From Oscheius onirici (taxonomy: Eukaryota > Nematoda > Chromadorea > Rhabditida > Rhabditidae), in assembly GCA_932521025.1 (NCBI GenBank), contig OW051470.1, forward strand, positions 8,790,501 through 8,854,500: DNA of 64,000 nt. Reading direction: 5' to 3'. How positions within the stretch are numbered: the stretch's first letter is position 1; the number at the start of each line of letters is the position of its first letter. A model generated the notes under the pieces. The model did no database searches. It saw only the letters and a list, made by a program, of their open reading frames with translations, and had not been told where the DNA came from. This document shows, piece after piece, positions 58,930 through 64,000 of the stretch. Made by a program: the position numbers and the translations under genes.

Positions 58930-61085
58930 AAGCTACGTATTCAATTTTTTTCCACTCACTTTACGTGTACCACTTATACTCCAATATGAATCGATTATTT
59001 CACGTCTTTTTTTTGACAAAACACAGAACAATTGTTTGCTTCATTATAATGAAGTTAGTAGAGTAGACGTCCTTCTTTCAAAGGTCCGGATCGGTAGAAA
59101 ATGGCCAGATGTATCCACAAAAGCCAAGAAAGAGAAATAAAATACGACGAGACTGTGCTCGACAACAACAATTACCGAATTAGGGAAGAATTTATTACGT
59201 GGGAGCAAAAACATGTAAGTAGGGGTTAAGGTACACGATTAGAATTGACAGAAACGGAGGGGAATAGGGAAGAATGAGCGTAGTCTGGCCTGTTTGGCTA
59301 AATAGTGAAAATTGTCGAATTTTTTTTTATTAGAGACCGTCGAGACACCAACGATAGTGGTGTGTTCCATCGCAGTGTTTTCCTACAATCGTTTGTGGCG
59401 TGATTTAACCCACACCACATACATAGATGTAGGCATGGCTGACGGGCCGGGCTTGGGCCTGAAAGTTGAAGCCCGGCCCGGGCCGGCCCGCGGGTAAATT
59501 TTTAGAAATAAGGAGTGTTTTTTGACCAAAATCTGCATTTTTTCGTCATTTTTAGTAAAAATGTTCAGCAAAATATAACAACATTATTATTCTTCGCTTT
59601 AGGTCTGAAATGCGCTAAAATGCACTATAATATGACCATCTTCATTTTTGGTCCGATCCCGGACCGACGGCCAAGTCTGGGGACAGGGCCCAGGCGGGCC
59701 GGGCCCGGGCCTTTAATCTCCGGCCCGGCTCGGCCCGGTGCCATGTCTACATAGATGTCTGAATAGATCTGCGAGTGGGGAAATGTGGGGGCAGCTGAAT
59801 GTTTGTTTTTCTGTTGCTCATCAAGGGATATGGCCACTTGCCCTTCTCCAAAGTCATGTCCAAAGACCTATGGTTTTTGAGCCGATCTTGGTATGTTGCT
59901 GACCCAGGAGACGGCAAGTGTGCTGAAGATCATGAGAAGGCCGGAAGCCCAACAAAACTTACAAGGTTCAGCTTTGGTCTTCAGAACTAATAAGTGAACC
60001 ATTTTTGTCATGTAGCCATCCTAAATTTTTTTAGAATCCTAATTTTGTGGTTATTTTAAGAATTTTAAAGAAAAGTGAGAAAACTGGAAAAAGCTGGACT
60101 GAGTCGAAAACCAGAAAATAAAGGAAAGTTTGGAAAAAGACGCGAATGGCTCTCTGCCACACCGTCCTGTCTCTTTAAAGCGGGGGCCCAGACGGTTCTC
60201 ACATTCTTTTGTGAGAGGCGACCAACTGTTTTATTGGCTCTCTTCTCACGGTTTATGAACAGACGGAGTTTACTATAGATTTCGACGCCGATTTGCTCTT
60301 TCTTACGACTAGGTCGAGAACTAAAAAATTCTTCAAATAACCACAAAACAAAAAAAGAAGAGCCAGTGCTTTTTATTTAAACAAAACCGAAAACAATTGT
60401 TTTATTCATAAAAAAGGAGGTAGCCGAGTCCATCTTTTCAAGATCCGGATGGGTAGAAAATGATCTTCAGCAGGCAGTTTCTTTTACAGTATTCTTTTGC
60501 ACATTATTGATCTCCATCATTCTGATCTCCATCACAGCACATTATTGATCTCCATCATTCTGGTTAGAACGACGAAGAAGAATGTACGCACGTTCTATTC
60601 AATCAAATGACATGTTCATGGTTCCCTCTCCGTGGATTCTGGGCTCTTCGCTGATATCAATGACCTTATCTGAAGACTTGTTTTCAAACGATATAACGAA
60701 AGACTTACATGCCAGGCTTCTTCCTCGTATCAGCTTTGGCTTTTAGATCAACAACCATTTTTATACTACTGTCAACTTCAAGGATCAAGTAAGAATCCTG
60801 AAAAGGGTTGTTTTAAGACAAAAATTAAGCCAAAAAGTGAGAAAAATTGACCAAAATAAGGCCGGATATGATGATATGGGTCGCATCGTCGCCTCCTTTT
60901 ATGGTGTGGCCCAGACGCTTACCACACTCTCTCATTCAGAATCTCAATTTTTTTTGAAGACACCCATGATTTGATATGATCATACGGTGATTTGGTGCAT
61001 CTTTTAAAGCGAGACATCTGGCCCACTCCGTAGTAGTCTGTGTGAAACTGTGAGCATCATTGGAGTGGACTGTCTGTTGTCTTTG
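58930..61085. other. Accessory interval with a hAT-type MITE
   Basis: Apart from the MITE at 59430-59749 and a short spliceable frame at 59128-59213 (NYRIREEFITWEQKH, donor CAT|GTAAGT) no gene could be supported. The start of a dispersed repeat (GGATCAAGTAAGAATCCTGA) lies at 60783. A short duplication CATTATTGATCTCCATCATT lies at 60502 and 60541. Confidence 0.45.
59430..59749. mobile_element. hAT-type MITE, 320 bp, GGCCCGG-rich
   Basis: Terminal repeats TAGGCATGGC and GCCATGTCTA (9 of 10 paired). The flanking 8-bp target duplication is CATAGATG at 59422-59429 and 59750-59757. The sub-terminal GGGCCGGGCTTGGGCC-type sequences and TAGG..TGGC ends are typical of hAT elements. No coding capacity. 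Confidence 0.87.
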
Positions 61086-62450
61086 TCAGTTTTTACAGTT
61101 TTGACTTGTCAACTTATACTCCAGAGTTTGAAGAGAACTCAATCGACTCGTGTGTGCTCCTCCAGGACGGACGTCTCTTGCGAACTATCCAGGTCAGGTG
61201 TTTTCTACCAATTTTTGTCTCTTTCCCAACTCATTTACCTCTCTCCCTATTCACTGAGACTAGGATCTGGCCCAGTCCCGAACAATCCAGATCCGAAATC
61301 TACCAGTCTTCCGCCCGTGGCCGATTCGGGTTTCGGTACGAGTCTACGGGCTTTGGCAATCGGGTATTGACTGGTGGAGGTGTCGAGGTGGAAAGGAAGA
61401 TTGGAACTTGAGGGTTCTTTTTGGAAAACTGAAAATTTCTGTCAAAAATAGTCCTTCTGCTCTTTCGTTCAGTTTTCAGGTAGTTTTACTGCGACGCTGG
61501 AGCTCCTTCAAGTGATCTGGACTGAGAATGCAAAACTGTAGTAATTCGAAGAAGAGAAGATTCTGAGACTTGTCTACTGTGGAAATACGCTCGATTTGTT
61601 GATCCAAATCATGTCAGTGGAAGAGGGATCATGGCGGATTTTGCACCGAATCTCTAGAAAGTTAGTTCTTTTCTAAACCTGTGAACTTTTTTCAATGGCT
61701 GGCCTTGAACTGTTTATGTCCTTTCTAACTGTTTCAGCCGGTTGTTGATAATATTCTCATCTTTCAGTTGTGTCAAGTCATTCGGACGACAGAGAAAAAG
61801 AAAAAAGTTCGATGGACGGATCGGAAGAGATTTCTCGAAGTGGAAGTGCCCAGAATTGCTACTATGTGCTTGATCTAGTGCTCCGAAGAGTCAAAAGTGT
61901 GCAATTGGAAGACGGGACATGCCGGAGTTTACCCAGAAGACTCTAAAAGATTGTTCTTGTTGTTGCAGTCTCTGCTGTCTTATGGATTGTCTTCCAGAAT
62001 CTCTCTGTGTCTCTCAGTTTCCCAGTCTATCTGTTTCTCTATGCAAGTCGTTCAGTCTCTCTGTCTTGTTCCTGTTCCTGCTCTTCCAATCGCTTATATT
62101 TCAGTTGCGCCGAACCAAATAACTACACAGAGAAGTTGCTGACGGATTGTAGCTACTGCCATCCACTGAACTTGAACTCTGTAAGAGATAGATTTGATTT
62201 GTTGATTCGAAGAGACGACAAAGTGCTATTGGAAGAGAGAAGCTTAGTTCACAAACACTTTCCGAGGTTTGTTATTCAATTTTTCAAGGTCTCAGGCGTA
62301 AAAGCCCTGTCTGCCGTTTTTTTTCACATGGGCAGACGTCCATTTCCTATCAAATTGTCATATATATTTCTGACTTGTTGGGCAGTCAAGCGATTTGTTG
62401 GTGTGGACTTCCAGCACCTGAAGCTAAAAAATGAGTGTTACATTTAGGGC
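61086..62450 (+). pseudogene. Cluster of unresolved plus-strand coding-like exons
   Basis: Several splice-bounded stretches look coding but do not join into one frame. The pieces are FDLSTYTPEFEENSIDSCVL then LQDGRLLRTIQ (61097-61193, donor GTCAGGTG); VVIRRREDSETCLLWKYARF then VDPNHVSGRGIMADF (about 61540-61660); either LCQVIRTTEKKKKVRWTDRK or the overlapping NCVKSFGRQRKRKKFDGRIG (61769-61880); and CAEPNNYTEKLLTDCSYCHP (about 62105-62270). The family is unrecognised. A diverged or decaying nematode-specific gene is the simplest reading. The dispersed repeat shared with 40.1 kb occupies 61252-61390. Confidence 0.35.
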
Positions 62451-62456
62451 CTCACC

Positions 62457-63560
62457 CTTCAACAACTTGGCCGAGTACCCCAAATTTGATATGGTTTATG
62501 TAAGGTCTTCGATGAATTCCGTCGTTTATGCCGTGTAGTATTTCGCAGGCTTTTCTGCACCGTTGCTCGCTTGGAAGGTCGAAATCTATTTCATTCTCAA
62601 GTGGTAATCTGAAAAGAGTTTTATTTTTAAGGACATCAGAGCTAACAACATTATTACAAACAGCTTCAAACTTACTTCATAGAACATAAAAAATAGATGG
62701 TCATTGCGTAGCTGTACATATCGGCAGACGAGTCATATACTTGGCCTAGAAATTGCTCCCAGCAGCGAAACGTGTCGGTACCACTAAAACGAATCGTTAT
62801 ATGCTTTGTTCAATAGAAGGAGATCACTACTGTAACCCAGTTAGATTGCCGCGAGGCCCTTATACCACAGAAACGTATTGTATAGTCTGTTCCAAATAAG
62901 ATAAAGATAAAGTTTACCCTGTAATCAACGTCAGAGCAAGCTAAATTGCGTGCGGGTCTAATCTGAGGGGCCAGAGAAATCAGGCTTACGTTCGATATAG
63001 TCCATTTCCAACGAAGAGCGGCACTTAGGCAATTCTTTAAAGGATTTTTTTGCAAGGTTCTCGACACGAAATTTCGAAAATGACGGCCGCGGCGTTGGAT
63101 TTCATTCCATTTTGTTCAACTTTGATGATTTTTCATAGTTTTCTAGCTGTTTTATCTCACTTTTGACTGCGATTTCGAACTCAGCGTATAAACTTACCTA
63201 CTTGATGTAAAAACCGGAAGAAAATCACCCATTTCCAGAGCGTCACGGCTGTTTTATCGAGAAAACTGTCATTTTATGTCAATTGAGCATCAAAAGTGTT
63301 GTTTTTCCCGTCTTTTTGATGAAAATTAGGTTTTTTTAGGTGTAGAATTCGATTACAACGTCAAAAATATAAGAAAATGCCAAAAATAACCTAATAATGA
63401 AAGAAATAGCAAAAATCGGATTTAGCCACGAAATTTCAAATTTGGCGCGTAAACATGGGTGCCGCTCTTCGTTGGAAATGGACCATAATCTGGACAGGTG
63501 CCAAGTCTGACTCCAAGAACGCTTTATCTTCGTAGCATGCTACTACCAATTTACAGACCT
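62457..63560 (-). pseudogene. Protein-kinase-like gene remnant interrupted by a MITE
   Basis: On the minus strand two exons join in frame. The upstream one ends SGTDTFRCWEQFLGQVYDSS, ADMYSYAMTIYFLCSMK (to a GTAAGT donor). The next reads LPLENEIDFDLPSEQRCRKA, CEILHGINDGIHRRPYINHI and ends at TGA near 62457. The run from GT..F through SADMYSYAM to LP matches kinase subdomains VIII-IX, though the APE position reads CWE. A preceding exon (RPARNLACSDVDY) may be the activation segment, with no DFG. Further upstream EVCKLVVACYEDKAFLESDL, APVQII runs into the MITE at 63485. Stops and phase mismatches remain, so it is called a remnant. Confidence 0.45.
62998..63485. mobile_element. TA-flanked MITE, 488 bp
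   Basis: Terminal repeats TAGTCCATTTCCAACGAAGA and GCGGCAC on the left are mirrored by GTGCCGC and TCTTCGTTGGAAATGGACCA on the right (about 26 bp, one mismatch). TA lies on both flanks (62996-62997, 63486-63487). Internal CACGAAATTTCGAAAATG / AGCCACGAAATTTCAAAT form a second inverted pair. No transposase. Confidence 0.78.
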
Positions 63561-63573
63561 CGGATGCCTTGGT

Positions 63574-63646
63574 TGGGCAGAAGCGGGGTTTGAACCTGTG
63601 ACCTTTAGATTGACGCTGGCGCCTCCTACCACTGCGCCATCCAGGC
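63574..63646 (-). repeat. tRNA-like sequence (SINE head)
   Basis: The minus strand has GCCTGGA, A-box TGGCGCAGTGGTAGG and B-box GGTTCAAACCCC in tRNA spacing. The 3' acceptor strand does not pair with the 5' end, so it is a tRNA-derived repeat rather than a functional tRNA. Confidence 0.6.
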
Positions 63647-63702
63647 TTGTTGAAAACCTGCGCTGCGTTGCGGCGTGAGGCGGCCAGGTTGGACCTTGCG
63701 GC

Positions 63703-64000
63703 GGGCTAAAAAAATTCATTTCGCATTTTTTTTTCTGATTTTTTTTGTTTCCATAACGTCCCCCGATTAGATTTAGGTTTGTCACCAGACAAATTGGAAG
63801 AAAATCGAAAACTGACAATGAAAATCGAAGAAAACTGCTATTTTTACCGAATTTCGTCAAAAAAACGCATTTTCTTCTATTTTTGTCATCAGTTTTCGAT
63901 TTTCTTCTACTTTTTCTGATGGCAAAACTAAATCTAATCGGGGGACGTATTTGGAAACAAAAAAAATCAGAAAAAAATGCGAAACAAATTTTTTTAGCCC
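63703..64000. repeat. Long inverted repeat reaching the window edge
   Basis: GGGCTAAAAAAATTCATTTC at 63703 is mirrored by GAAACAAATTTTTTTAGCCC ending at 64000. Inner arms ATAACGTCCCCCGATTAGAT / ATCTAATCGGGGGACGTATT also pair. It is a foldback element of about 298 bp that may end exactly at, or extend past, the window. Confidence 0.75.

Noticed and set aside
62810-63067. 85-codon minus-strand frame starting MSRTLQKNPLK
   Set aside because: Much of it is translated from the terminal inverted repeat of a MITE and from an intron-like stretch.
63574-63646. Possible tRNA gene at the right end
   Set aside because: The A and B boxes are spaced properly, but the acceptor strands do not pair; treated as a SINE head.

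Overview
The window reads as nuclear DNA of a rhabditid (Caenorhabditis-like) nematode. Introns are mostly 45-60 nt, with GTRAGT donors and TTTTCAG or TTTTAG acceptors. Genes are packed on both strands, some in operon-like pairs, and acceptors often sit directly upstream of start codons, as expected where a spliced leader is trans-spliced. The recognised proteins are best matched by nematode and animal families. From memory, the C. elegans orthologues of several of them (unc-16, ess-2, lasp-1, cdk-12, evl-14/pds-5, rilp-1) lie on chromosome III, so this looks like a piece of the equivalent chromosome. The species is not identified.

Left part, 1-31 kb, is a conserved gene block. It holds the 3' part of unc-16/JIP3 (+), a small NATD1-type acetyltransferase (+, possibly in one operon with unc-16), ess-2/DGCR14 (-), lasp-1 (-), cdk-12 (+), an RGG-rich protein ending in an MPLKIP-like motif (-), the mitochondrial pyruvate carrier mpc-1 (+), and the 9-kb cohesin regulator pds-5/evl-14 (-). 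Introns of these genes carry non-autonomous DNA transposons, including a hAT-type element with an intact 8-bp target duplication, and a tRNA-derived repeat.

Middle, 31-46 kb: a gene-poor stretch contains another MITE with perfect 50-bp inverted repeats and several copies of a conserved short hairpin. It is followed by rilp-1 (+), an irregular minisatellite, poorly resolved minus-strand exons, and a probable operon of two mitochondrial ribosomal proteins, mrps-2 then mrpl-4 (-). A tRNA-Pro(UGG) gene is nested in the last mrps-2 intron.

Right part, 46-64 kb, is accessory DNA. A secreted pepsin-family protease gene (+) may be spliced in frame to a downstream von Willebrand A-like domain. Beyond it lie a decayed RTE-type LINE, orphan or frame-broken exons, a complete but unrecognised 277-aa gene, a 155-bp GGGACA microsatellite, a large foldback element with internal tandem repeats, a small basic-protein gene, a GC-rich hAT-type MITE, a kinase-like gene remnant apparently hit by a MITE, and a tRNA-derived SINE.

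The conserved genes serve unrelated housekeeping roles: axonal transport scaffolding, splicing, transcription elongation, cohesin control, mitochondrial translation and pyruvate import. No virus-like element was recognised. The most unusual signals are a 17-nt GT...AG gap in the protease gene, the protease/VWA join whose stop codon overlaps the splice donor, the DWG in place of DFG in cdk-12, and a recurring 20-bp-stem hairpin family.
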